In this document: piece after piece, positions 11,601 to 19,657 of the stretch | Position numbering within the stretch: position 1 is the stretch's first letter | Layout: the number at the start of each line of letters is the position of its first letter | Assembly: GCA_030407315.1 (NCBI GenBank) | Contig: JALQPE010002017.1 | Coordinates: 1 to 22,088 of the forward strand | Origin: Asparagopsis taxiformis | Lineage: Eukaryota > Rhodophyta > Florideophyceae > Bonnemaisoniales > Bonnemaisoniaceae | Reading direction: 5' to 3' | DNA length: 22,088 bases | The notes under the pieces: generated by a model | Databases searched by the model: none | What the model saw: only the letters and a program-made list of their open reading frames with translations | Told to the model about the DNA's origin: nothing | Translations under genes and position numbers: made by a program

Positions 11601-12003
11601 AGATGGGGCTGCGGACCAGGATGGGCACACGGACTTCAAGGTAGCGACGAATAGTGTTGGAAGTCCTACCACGTCTCCATCATATTTCATGATGTCGAGC
11701 GGAGCCGATGGGTTCTCTATAGTAGTTGCCCCTTATAGTCATGTATGCCTGGCCAGTCCGGGCGCCGATATGTGGAAGGTTCCCCCTCTCATCTTTTGGG
11801 TGCCACCCTATTCCGTATTGGTTGGTCGCGGTGACCTTTACCATTACGGGGTCGGCTTCAGCCGAGGAGATCTTCCTGCAGGCGAGAAGTTAGTCTATGG
11901 CCTGCCCACGCGCGGCCACATCTACTTGAAGACGGAGAAGGACGTCCTCACGGACCACATCCACACCGTCGAATATTACAAGTACGATAGGAGCAATAGA
12001 TAG
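8695..12003 (+). CDS. ParB/Srx-like domain protein with C-terminal 2OG-Fe(II) oxygenase-like domain, copy 3 (four apparent frameshifts)
   Basis: This is the best-preserved copy, in about five frame segments (8695-9525, 9525-9780, 9780-10130, 10131-11435, 11435-12003). The breaks near 9523, 9782, 10132 and 11432 are each open in copy 1 or copy 2. Residues 60-140 resemble a ParB N-terminal/sulfiredoxin fold: RVVRPHRVDELKKTFLTQGF followed by YVDGSHRVTALKAI (about residues 118-131). A helical segment follows, then a Ser/Pro-rich linker (about 10070-10500) and basic clusters such as TKKRRLGE and KSSSKKSKSASRGR (about 10820-10910), likely nuclear signals. The C-terminal part begins near 11115 with LLENLGVIVMEGLLASSTA, like the start of phytanoyl-hydroxylase-type domains. 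It carries QDGHTDF (11617-11637), GRGDLYHYGVGF (11824-11859) and TRGHIYL (11908-11928), the H-x-D ... H ... R order of Fe(II)/2-oxoglutarate oxygenases. ParB-like folds bind or cut nucleotides or DNA in known families. The substrate here is unknown. Confidence 0.6.
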
Positions 12004-12478
12004 CATATCAGAAGTATTAAAACCTATACTACTGTTCCCTGCTATAAAGTTCTGTCTTTCTCATCTCAACATTGTTACCTTAGCCCATTTTTCAGTTCTC
12101 ATCTATACATCTGTCCTTCATCTCATAGTTTAGTGCTACTCAGCAGATTGCTTGCTACTTTTTAATATTAGTCTACAACGTTATATGATTTTACTAGCTA
12201 GGCCGTAGGGGAGACTAGTTTCAACCCTTGACAACGCGCAGATTTCGACTACGAGAGCCGTCACTGTGATAAATTATTTGTAGAATTTTCGTCTATCTTC
12301 CCACCTACACTAGGCTACCTATATATATACAGGGTATAACCTGAACAGAGACCACGTGAGGTAAAATACTCCTGAGAGCTGCTCACAGCCGTACAGACCT
12401 TTGCTGAGCAATTTACCCGACTTCAAACTTCGCTTCTTACCTTTACCAGGATGAGAGAAGGACGAAACTCCCTGCTGC
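12004..12478 (+). other. 3' flank of unit 3, non-coding
   Basis: Third copy of the flank found at 4154-4629 and 8076-8554. No gene or RNA recognised. It ends with GAGAAGGACGAAACTCCCTG, an arm of the hairpin at 13276-13353. Confidence 0.5.
12320..12329 (+). promoter_or_regulatory. TATATATATA tract (possible TATA element)
   Basis: Third conserved copy of the TA tract. No gene of the repeated family follows here, which argues that the tract may simply be part of the repeat and not a promoter. Confidence 0.2.
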
Positions 12479-12822
12479 TTACAGCCGAAGCCGTTTACCA
12501 GGGTTCCTTACAGCAAAGTCATCGTAACGATGACTTTGCTGTAAGGAGCCGTTTCCTTGCAGTGGCCGAAGAATTTTTTACCGGGTAAAAAATCAGCAAG
12601 AAATTTTACCGGGTAAAATTGTGGCCGCTGTAATGTTTTGCTTTCTTACAGCAAAGTCATCGTTACGATGACTTTGCTGTAAGAAAACGTTTCATTACAG
12701 CGGCCACATTTTTTTACCCGGTAAAGAAATCATGGCTGCTGTAATGATTTGTTTCTTTACAGCAAAGTCATCGTAACGATGACTTTGCTGTCAGCACCCC
12801 GCCGGAACTGCCAAAGCTGTAA
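12479..12822. repeat. palindromic array 4 (complete MITE-like element)
   Basis: Left end CTGCTTACAGCCGAAGCCGT, right end ending GCCAAAGCTGTAAGCAG; the two are inverted copies. Inside are palindrome A at 12508-12544, 12646-12682 and 12757-12793, palindrome B at 12693-12745, and two extra TTTTACCGGGTAAAA cores near 12575 and 12605. The last A copy ends GCTGTCA instead of GCTGTAA, a variant shared with the corresponding A copies of arrays 1 and 5. Confidence 0.85.
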
Positions 12823-13275
12823 GCAGTCTGGCTTCACCCTCTCCCCCATTTCTCTACTCCGCCTTCAGCATCCCAGCCTCTCTGGTGACGACTGACGCCT
12901 TTCGTTTCCCCCCTCACGCCCCTCTCGCAATGAAATACTCGTCTATTACCACGATAGGCTACTCGTACTGCCGCCTTAATTTTCCTCTACACACACCTCC
13001 CATCCGTCTCTTCCGTACTACGATCTTAGGCTATCCTACCTTACGATTATAGTTGTATAGTGAGTAGCTAGAGTCCTACTTATTGACGACTATAGTGCAC
13101 CGGAACCGGCGCCGGTTCCCGCCCGGGCGCGGTTGATATATATTTTATGACGGGAGGCACAGGTACCATATGGTCGCTGTGGCTCACGGCACAAGGAGTA
13201 GATTTTGCGACCAACAGCCGACCAAACCATCCTCCCGTGATGTTCCCTACTTCACACTTCGCTTCTCATGTGAGA
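12823..13275. other. spacer between palindrome elements
   Basis: No gene recognised. The first part is pyrimidine-rich (about 12835-12920). A GC-rich palindrome pair lies at 13102-13129. The last portion (about 13225-13275) resembles the end of the unit flank (compare ACTTCACACTTCGCTTCT with ACTTCAAACTTCGCTTCT near 12420), so it is another diverged copy of the sequence that precedes the arrays. Confidence 0.5.
13102..13129. repeat. two adjacent perfect GC-rich palindromes
   Basis: GGAACCGGCGCCGGTTCC (13102-13119) is an 18-bp perfect palindrome and CGCCCGGGCG (13120-13129) a 10-bp one, directly abutting. The composition contrasts sharply with the AT-rich sequence on both sides (TATATATTTTATG follows). 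Function unknown. Confidence 0.8.
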
Positions 13276-13353
13276 CAGCAGGGAGTTTCGTCCTTCTCCC
13301 ATCTTGGTAAAGGTACCTTTACCAAGAAGGGAGAAGGACGAAACTCCCTGCTG
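13276..13353. repeat. 78-bp near-perfect inverted repeat (hairpin)
   Basis: The arms begin CAGCAGGGAGTTTCGTCC and end as its reverse complement, centred on GGTAAAGGTACCTTTACC. One mismatch was seen by eye and there is no loop. The right arm adjoins the left end of array 5. A version of this right arm alone precedes arrays 2, 3 and 4 (for example 4600-4629), so the full hairpin may be the original left extension of the array element. Confidence 0.85.
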
Positions 13354-13354
13354 C

Positions 13355-13771
13355 TTACAGCTGAAGCCGTTTACCAGGGTTCCTTACAGCAAAGTCATCG
13401 TTACGATGACTTTGCTGTAAGAAAACAAATCATTACAGCAGCCACGATTTCTTTACCGGGTAAAAAATTGTGGCCGCTGTAATGATTTGCTGTAATGAAC
13501 CGTTCCTTGCTTGGCCAAAGAATTTTTACCGGGTAAAAAATCAGCAAGAAATTTTACCGGGTAAAAAATGTGGCCGCTGTAATGTTTTGCTTTCTTACAG
13601 CAAAGTCATCGTTACGATGACTTGCTGTAAGAAAACGTTTCATTACAGCGGCCACAATTTTTTTACCCGGTAAAGAAATCATGGCTGCTGTAATGATTTG
13701 TTTTCTTACAGCAAAGTCATCGTAACGATGACTTTGCTGTCAGCATCCCCGGTAAACGGCCCGCACTGTAA
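13355..13771. repeat. palindromic array 5 (longest complete MITE-like element)
   Basis: Left end TTACAGCTGAAGCCGTTTACC, right end GGTAAACGGCCCGCACTGTAA. Inside: palindrome A at 13384-13420, 13595-13630 (one base lost) and 13706-13742, palindrome B at 13431-13484 and 13641-13695, plus TTTTACCGGGTAAAA cores near 13525 and 13553. Arrays 2 and 3 match its left half exactly in plan up to ATTTGCT, so array 5 shows what stood at the tandem-duplication breakpoint. Confidence 0.85.
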
Positions 13772-14047
13772 TGGGGTGACTGCTTCTCCTACATCGCTCT
13801 GTTACTGGTGTTCTACATGCTGCGTTGCTACACAATTTCGCACTCACATCTTTCTAGTTTCTCTCCCTTTCGTATCCATAGGTATAGCAGTTGAAAAGTG
13901 GATAGTTTGCACTCCAGGCCGCAGATGCCTTCCTGCAGTCATGTCACGATTGTTGTAGTGTAGTCTATAATATCTAGCGCTCTTGGAAGATGATGCACAG
14001 TCTATTGTCTCTGTCAATGCGTGTTTACTCAAATCTATCAAAGTAGC
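13772..14047. other. spacer downstream of the methyltransferase-SET gene
   Basis: No gene, RNA or repeat recognised. It lies 3' of the minus-strand gene and would contain its 3' UTR. Confidence 0.4.
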
Positions 14048-16766
14048 TCAGTTAGCTGGCCAATATTTTCTACCATAGTCAGCAAATATCTCCTCATCAG
14101 CTTCAACGTCTCTGGTCAGAACGACCTTGACAGCATGGGGATTCTTGATATTCGAAGCAAAGTCCGGTTTGTCTATGGCATCGCCTTGTCGAAACTCGGC
14201 TGACTGTGTTCGACTCACCTCGGTCGCTTTCTCCGTTCCGTCAATGACCCGACAATCATTGAGGTAGCTGGTACAATTATAGACCGCTGGAACGAGCCAG
14301 ACCTTCCGAACAGGTGCACCCCTCCCTATGTACGTGGTTTCCAATTCCATGTTGTAGTCCTGGAACCTCTGTCCTGTGCACCCAAATCCTTCCGGGCCGT
14401 ACATCACTGATCTCTGCGGTTCCGAGTCTCGAATCTTCGCATAGAAAATCGTCCCGTTGTACCAGCCAATGACCGTCCCCTTCTTCAGTTTCTTCGCCGC
14501 GATACGCCAAACCCACCACCTCTTACCTCCGATTGCGAAACATAGACACCGTAGAATGCGGCATCAGCAGCCAGAATCGCGTCCGGGTCTATGCTCCAAA
14601 ACGAGTGCATGTCCTCGGCCGGCCACTGGTCCATAGGCACCCCGCTCAATCTGTGAAGCATAGAACCGTCCTTCTTCATTGACGCAACGAACACAAGCAG
14701 ATGGTTCGGCAATGCTGTCACAGCAGGTAAACCTTCTGGTGCATCTGAGATGTGCTTCTGACGAAGCCTTGGAGCTTTTCCTGTGACCGGTACCGACTCG
14801 TCCCCAAGAATACTCTCCACCTCACGCTGCAAGATCCCCCCATATCGCCCGGCTTTCACCTCACTGACGAAAGCATGCAGTATCCACTCCTGCGATGCAT
14901 CGTGGCACCTTTTTTCCTTCTCACACCCAATGAACCGACGATACGTACCATCCCTCAACGTCATACACGCTATGGCTGTGCTGTATGTTCCCGAGAAGAA
15001 ATCCATCACGATATCGTTCTGCTTCGAAAATCGTTCCAGAAGCTCACGAAGAGTGGTCAACGCCTTCTGCTCATGGCGCAGTCGGTTGTTCTGCCCATCG
15101 TATTGAGCTTCACCAGCCGACAACCTCGGAACGTTGTCAATCGCGTTGGTGAACCCAGGGTGCCTCGATATGTCCGGATTGTGCAACCTGTAATCCACCA
15201 TATCGTATGCAGCCATACCCTTCCCCCGCTTATACGCATGGATAACGAAATCGTGCATATTATGCAGTGTGCACGTTTTCGTCGATGGATTGGACGTAAA
15301 GCTGTGTGGTCGGCGAGATAGCACGACTGGAACACTGTCCACAATCATCTTGCCAGGCTCGGCATTTCTGATTGCATCCATCCATGCCACGAGTTGGCGC
15401 ACGCTGGAATAGATTAGAGCATGACCGCCAGGCCGAAGAACTCGAACTATTTCACACGCAACACTCGCCAACTCTTCCGGCTCCAGAATATCGTACTCCG
15501 AGTTTTCTCTGCCGCCTTCCCGCCTCGTGTTGAATGGAGGATCAGTGAGCACAACTGAACACTGTCCTCCAACACGCCATCTTCCAGGAAACTAATTTTG
15601 TCCTCCACCTCTTTGGCTACATCAGTGGCGTCACAATTCACAGTGTGAATGTAACGCCCCATCACAGCTTCCAGCTTGGTGACATATTCCGGCTTGGATT
15701 CCTTTCCGACGTCAACGAGCGGTGCTTCTGTAGGCGATACAGTGTCAACCTCCATAGCGTCATCCTCGGCCGCACCTTCTCTTGTTGCTGTTTCGCTAGC
15801 AACCGCCGCATTATCGTCCTCTCCACCACCGCGCTCCAGCCTAGCCTTCTTCCTCTGTGGCTCCAGACTATCCTCTTCTATATCCTCGCTGCCATTGTTT
15901 GGCACTGCTGCGGATATTTCCATCTGCGCAGGTGCACCTTCAAGGATGCCAGGCTCGGGCGTATCCTCAAGACTGTGCAACTCATCCATGGTCAGAGGAA
16001 GCTTTCGTTGCTCTCGGGTTCGCAATAACCAAGCCTTCAGCCTCCTCTGACCATCCAGGGCATGAGACGTGTTCAACTTGGCTCGCATGAACGAGTTCAA
16101 GCCGAACTTGTCAGGAGTGTCGAAAAGCAAGGCTCGAAGTCTCTGCATCAGCTGACCACGCTCGGCGAACACATTCACCTCAGTGACACATTGGCGTATC
16201 GACAGCAGGAAGGCGCTTGTCAATGATCGCAGCCTTGCATCCACAGCCACTGGAAGGTCGGCACAGAACCCGTTTTCACTGTCTACAGTTTTCGGGACAA
16301 TGGTCAGGTTTTTCCGATGCTCCTCGACCGCGCAGCCATCAGACCGATTCGGGAGTGACCTGAAGCAAAGGCTCGCAGGATCGAATACCATGAACGGCCA
16401 GCACATCGATTCAACATCCTCATACCCCAACACTCTTGCCCCGGTATCCCACGCAGCTAACACACGGTCGACAACAAATCCAAGCTGGTTGGCTTGCGCA
16501 CTGGATGTTGCAATTCCAACCATTCCACCACCACCAATGGCCCCGGATGTGGCTCTGGCCCGCCTAGATGGCGCACTGCCCATCTCCTTACTGCGAATAG
16601 CCAAGATACACTGGCACATCATAACCATCAGCCTCCTGAACCGCTTCTGGCTAGCCTGCAAAGAATCTTGCATGTCGGATGTAGCGCCGTCTAGAAAGTA
16701 CCTGCTCGAAAGCAGTTCGCGGTTCAGTGGAGAGGACAATTCTCCGCGGGGTGTCTTGCCAAACAT
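14048..16766 (-). CDS. DNA amino-methyltransferase (beta-type) fused to a SET domain; two apparent frameshifts
   Basis: Read on the minus strand from ATG at 16766, about 905 residues. The N-terminal ~390 residues are unrecognised and include an acidic stretch and a basic cluster PQRKKARLERGG (about residue 300), a likely nuclear signal. Around residue 405 comes SVVLTDPPFNTR, the DPPF catalytic motif of N6-adenine/N4-cytosine methyltransferases. About 178 residues later comes MDFFSGTYSTAIACM, the AdoMet-binding motif I. The IV-then-I order is the beta class. From about residue 745 there is a SET domain: SEVRGGGFGV, then KKLKKGTVIGWYNG, YNCTSYLND (replacing the usual NHSCxPN), and ADEEIFADYGRKYW, ending in TGA. 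The frame shifts once near 15585, just before DPPF, and once near 14495, just inside the SET start. Each is mended by one base, so sequencing error is likely. An alternative upstream start is 16834 if a third indel exists near 16795. Methylation of DNA and of protein lysines is the family expectation, not shown. Confidence 0.75.
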
Positions 16767-16967
16767 TTCGACGGCACGAGAACTAGTCACCCCCACCTGT
16801 TCGGAAACTCAACCATCCTCGGAGAATCACCCATCTCTGCATTGAGTCCCCATGCATGACAAAAATTTGCCACAGACGCAAATCAATCGCACTCGAATCT
16901 TCTGCTCGGTGATACGGCCGAAGCACAGCCAGGATAGACATGCATGAGCTGTACTGCGGTTTACCAC

Positions 16968-17510
16968 TCAGGCTTGAAGCAATTTGGCCGCTTGGATCGC
17001 AGGATTGATCCAGCCCAACACATCGGCCATCCTCACAGACGAAATATGAGCGTACTTGTCCTTTCCGTTTTGGACCCAGTACTCGTCTCTGAGATCAACG
17101 GCGATCATCAGATACTCAACAAACATCATGCGCCTTTGCAGGCCTGCAATGTCGTTGGATGTCGTCGCTCTCACACGGTCCAGCACAACAGCAGTACTGC
17201 TGTTGGTGTCCGCCACGATAGACTCTTCTCGCATAGGAATCGTAACGCCAGGAGGAAAGACGCCCTTCTCCATTCCACGTACAATTGCCATGCAGCGGTG
17301 CGCTCCATCCAATATCTCCAGAACGCCTTCTCGAAACCTGCCAGTCACGGGATGAGCTGTGTCATAACCGCTGTTGCGAATGCTCTCCATGAGCGCTTCC
17401 ACATGACTTGCATCAACATCGCGAATCGATACGAATTTGCTGACTTGATTGGGGTCGATGAACACCCATCCGTCGTGCTTTTCACCGTGATTGTGGAACG
17501 TTCCTTCCAT
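16968..17510 (-). CDS. small ParB/Srx-like domain protein
   Basis: A 180-residue ORF from ATG at 17510 in a strong Kozak context (gccATGG) to TGA at 16968. It shows FIDPNQVSKFVSIRDVDASH, then VEALMESIRNSGYDTAHPV and VLEILDGAHRCMAIVRGM. This is the strand, helix and D-G-x-H-R sequence of the ParB N-terminal domain superfamily, the same core as in the tandem-repeat protein (DGSHR) though otherwise diverged. The C-terminal HISSVRMADVLGWINPAIQ could be a helix-turn-helix-like remnant as in ParB; that is weak. It lies about 200 bp upstream of the methyltransferase-SET gene on the same strand. In bacteria and phages ParB-like domains are often adjacent or fused to DNA methyltransferases, so this pair may have been acquired together. 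Whether the two are separate transcripts or one spliced gene cannot be told here. Confidence 0.75.
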   Translation of the reverse strand: MEGTFHNHGEKHDGWVFIDPNQVSKFVSIRDVDASHVEALMESIRNSGYDTAHPVTGRFREGVLEILDGAHRCMAIVRGMEKGVFPPGVTIPMREESIVADTNSSTAVVLDRVRATTSNDIAGLQRRMMFVEYLMIAVDLRDEYWVQNGKDKYAHISSVRMADVLGWINPAIQAAKLLQA

Positions 17511-18021
17511 GGCGAACAAAGGTAGAGTTTTTAAGAAAGGGATAGTTGGTTGCTGCTTGACCAGGGTGGCGCAAAGCAGAAGTTGGTTGTTTAAAACAAA
17601 GTGTCAGCGAGTGGTAGCACTTCGGTGGCTGTTTCCTTTCCACCCCTGTCCGAACCTTTACAAGATAACTACATCGACTGTTAGCTCAATAATCAATGTA
17701 ATACTAAAGTAATACTCAAAATATTTTCCATGCAATTATTGGGCCCCGTAACATCTCTAAGCGTATCTTTGTAGTCCAATCGTATGCATCCGACATTCAC
17801 TTCTAGAACGATTATTCACATCAAATTTTATGCTGCAATCAGTTCATGGCAGACATCATCCACACTGACGTGTCAATTTTGTCAATTGTCCATTCTATTT
17901 CTACACCACCTAAACATCTCTTCTGGACCTTTCCAATCCTCCTAGTATATACTACTCTTTAGCAGAAGGTAACGGTTAGGCTTTCACTAATACAACAATT
18001 CTATCCCATAGCTATCCCAAC
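17511..18021. promoter_or_regulatory. divergent intergenic/promoter region
   Basis: About 510 bp between two divergent start codons (17510 minus, 18022 plus). It is AT-richer than the genes. No coding sequence, RNA or array palindrome was recognised apart from the TATA-like site near 17943. It presumably holds both promoters. Confidence 0.45.
17943..17954 (+). promoter_or_regulatory. TAGTATATACTA, candidate TATA element
   Basis: A perfect 12-bp palindrome containing TATATA, about 70 bp upstream of the ATG at 18022. Spacing suits a core promoter for the plus-strand gene. Support is by position and sequence only. Confidence 0.35.
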
Positions 18022-19383
18022 ATGCTTCCTCTCGCTCCAAACGACGTTATAGAAGTTCAATGGGAACTTCGGCCGTTTGGGAGGAAACGAAAAATTGTGT
18101 GGTGGTCTGCAATCGTCAAGGAAATTACTCAGGTCAAGACCGAAACAGACCCATTCCTCCATGCATTGCTCGAATACAAAGCTGAATATGGTTTCGACTC
18201 TACCCTTTCTCAAGTCAAGATTTCAGATCGTAACGAGCTCGTCGACAAGGATTCCGGAAGGGTTCTCCCGTGGCGAAGTGGTGAGCTTCGCAGTATGGAC
18301 TCACCTGCATCCCCAGCAGAGAGAGACCCGGACTACGGCATTGACCACACTCGCCACCGCCACCGCGGCATCCTTCAAGATTGCACTGCGGATCAAATGA
18401 AGAAGACCATAGCAGAAATGCTGGCAAGATTGGAAAAGCTGGAGTCAGCTGCCAAACATCCTCTTCCCCCTCCATTCGATTCCAACAGCTCCATGACCTC
18501 CTCTGCTCTGACTGTATGTAGCATTCTGTTTCAGAAGCTTGGTGTGTACACGGACAAGCCCCTCTCCCTCCGGATGACAAAATCCGAGCACTCCAGGGGA
18601 ATGCGACAAACATCGCAAGAAGAAATCAGAGTACAGGCTGACTGCTCCCTTGCTCAATTCCGCACTATTGCCATTCAATGCAAGGCGAAAGAGAATCGTG
18701 ATGTTCTCTTCCTGCCGTCCTTTGAGGACATCACCTTTCCCTCTGGAAATGAGTCGGATCTTTCCATCATTTTCCCCACCTTTCAGGCACTATGTGACTC
18801 CATAGGTACCTCGCAACACGGGTTCCAGAAAATATTGGTGAAGAGCAGGGCGGAACGCGATGGAGGCAGCTCATCGATTGTCCGAATTTTAGGAAATCTA
18901 GTCGACGTTGACTGCTCTCATGATGCTCCTTCTTCCGCATTTCTCGTCGGCTCATCTGCTTACGTCCTGTCCAGCCCAGACCAACGTATGACAGTTCTTT
19001 GCAGAGACTCCTACGAGTTTGACCATGTCAACAATACATTTTTACATCCCCTATGTCTTAGCCAACTATCACAGTCTAGCATCGTGGACTCTTTCCACCT
19101 ACGTGATAAGGCTACTGTTACTTATGGAGCAACGTTTTCGTTACTGTGGAGACGTATTCAGCGCCGAGCTTGTTACAGCACTTTCCAGCCTCTATCAACC
19201 GCAGAGACGTTTGGTACACTACATCTACGCTTACCTTGCTGTATTTTCAGTGGTACTACTATATGCCAGGAGCTTGAAGACATTGGCTATGAGGCTATCT
19301 CTCGTCTTGGCTTCAATGCGGATTCAGACACTACCCACCCACCCTCTCCTCCACCTGCCACCTGCAGTCCGGAGCAAAAATGA
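18022..19383 (+). CDS. protein with N-terminal Tudor/Agenet-like segment and coiled coil, otherwise unknown
   Basis: A 453-residue ORF. The first ~90 residues (VIEVQWELRP...KIVWWSAIVKEI...LLEYKAEYG...VKISDRNELVDKDSGRVLPW) follow the pattern of Tudor/Agenet-type barrels: an entry strand, a W-W-x-A-x-V strand, a Y-aromatic strand and a closing strand. Such domains in known families bind methylated lysine or arginine. Residues about 118-145 (TADQMKKTIAEMLARLEKLE) look like a coiled coil, then a Pro/Ser linker. The remaining ~300 residues are unrecognised. The last ~120 residues after about 19010 are low in obvious domain character, and another frame is open across 19019-19432, so a late frameshift is possible. 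It is divergent from the ParB/methyltransferase-SET pair, consistent with a reader partner for SET marks, but that link is inference. Confidence 0.55.
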   Translation: MLPLAPNDVIEVQWELRPFGRKRKIVWWSAIVKEITQVKTETDPFLHALLEYKAEYGFDSTLSQVKISDRNELVDKDSGRVLPWRSGELRSMDSPASPAERDPDYGIDHTRHRHRGILQDCTADQMKKTIAEMLARLEKLESAAKHPLPPPFDSNSSMTSSALTVCSILFQKLGVYTDKPLSLRMTKSEHSRGMRQTSQEEIRVQADCSLAQFRTIAIQCKAKENRDVLFLPSFEDITFPSGNESDLSIIFPTFQALCDSIGTSQHGFQKILVKSRAERDGGSSSIVRILGNLVDVDCSHDAPSSAFLVGSSAYVLSSPDQRMTVLCRDSYEFDHVNNTFLHPLCLSQLSQSSIVDSFHLRDKATVTYGATFSLLWRRIQRRACYSTFQPLSTAETFGTLHLRLPCCIFSGTTICQELEDIGYEAISRLGFNADSDTTHPPSPPPATCSPEQK

Positions 19384-19657
19384 TAAAGCACACCTATCCG
19401 TAGTTATCCTGTTCCTGGGTATTCCATTCTAGAGCTCCTGTGGCCATCAATTTCTAGTAAAGACGGATACCCTCGCCCCTTCCTACTTCGACTATTCCAC
19501 TACCTGTCTCTGCGCTTTCCTTCGACTTGACACTATCGTCTGACTGGTTTCCTGATGTCTCGCACCTATCTACTTCCATCTATTACAAAATTCACCTCAA
19601 CAGAAATTTTATTTCTTCATTCTTCGTCTACTACACCGAAACTGGTTTCATCCGATA
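19384..19657. other. spacer between convergent genes
   Basis: Pyrimidine-rich non-coding sequence between two convergent stop codons, expected to hold both 3' UTRs. No terminator or RNA gene was recognised. Confidence 0.4.

Larger units (their letters stand above)
8685..12543 (+). repeat. 3.9-kb direct tandem repeat, unit 3
   Basis: Follows units 1 and 2 from TGCTCCGG through palindrome A at 12508-12544. It then diverges: GTAAGGAGCCG here against GTAAGAAAAG or GTAAGAAGAA in the others. The array after it (array 4) is a complete element rather than a truncated one, so this is the terminal unit of the tandem series. Confidence 0.9.

Noticed and set aside
12479..13771. CRISPR-like array of repeats
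   Set aside because: The repeats are long self-complementary palindromes and the intervening sequence is itself repeated; there are no unique spacers or cas genes, and the context is eukaryotic.
14277..14519. Separate 80-residue minus-strand ORF overlapping the start of the SET domain
   Set aside because: Its frame carries no SET motif; the neighbouring frame continues the SET domain with KKLKKGTVIGWYNG, so this is a shadow.
15645..16845. Plus-strand ORFs (127 to 220 codons) opposite the methyltransferase N-terminal region
   Set aside because: Antisense of a longer ORF that joins to the methyltransferase motifs; no recognisable domain.
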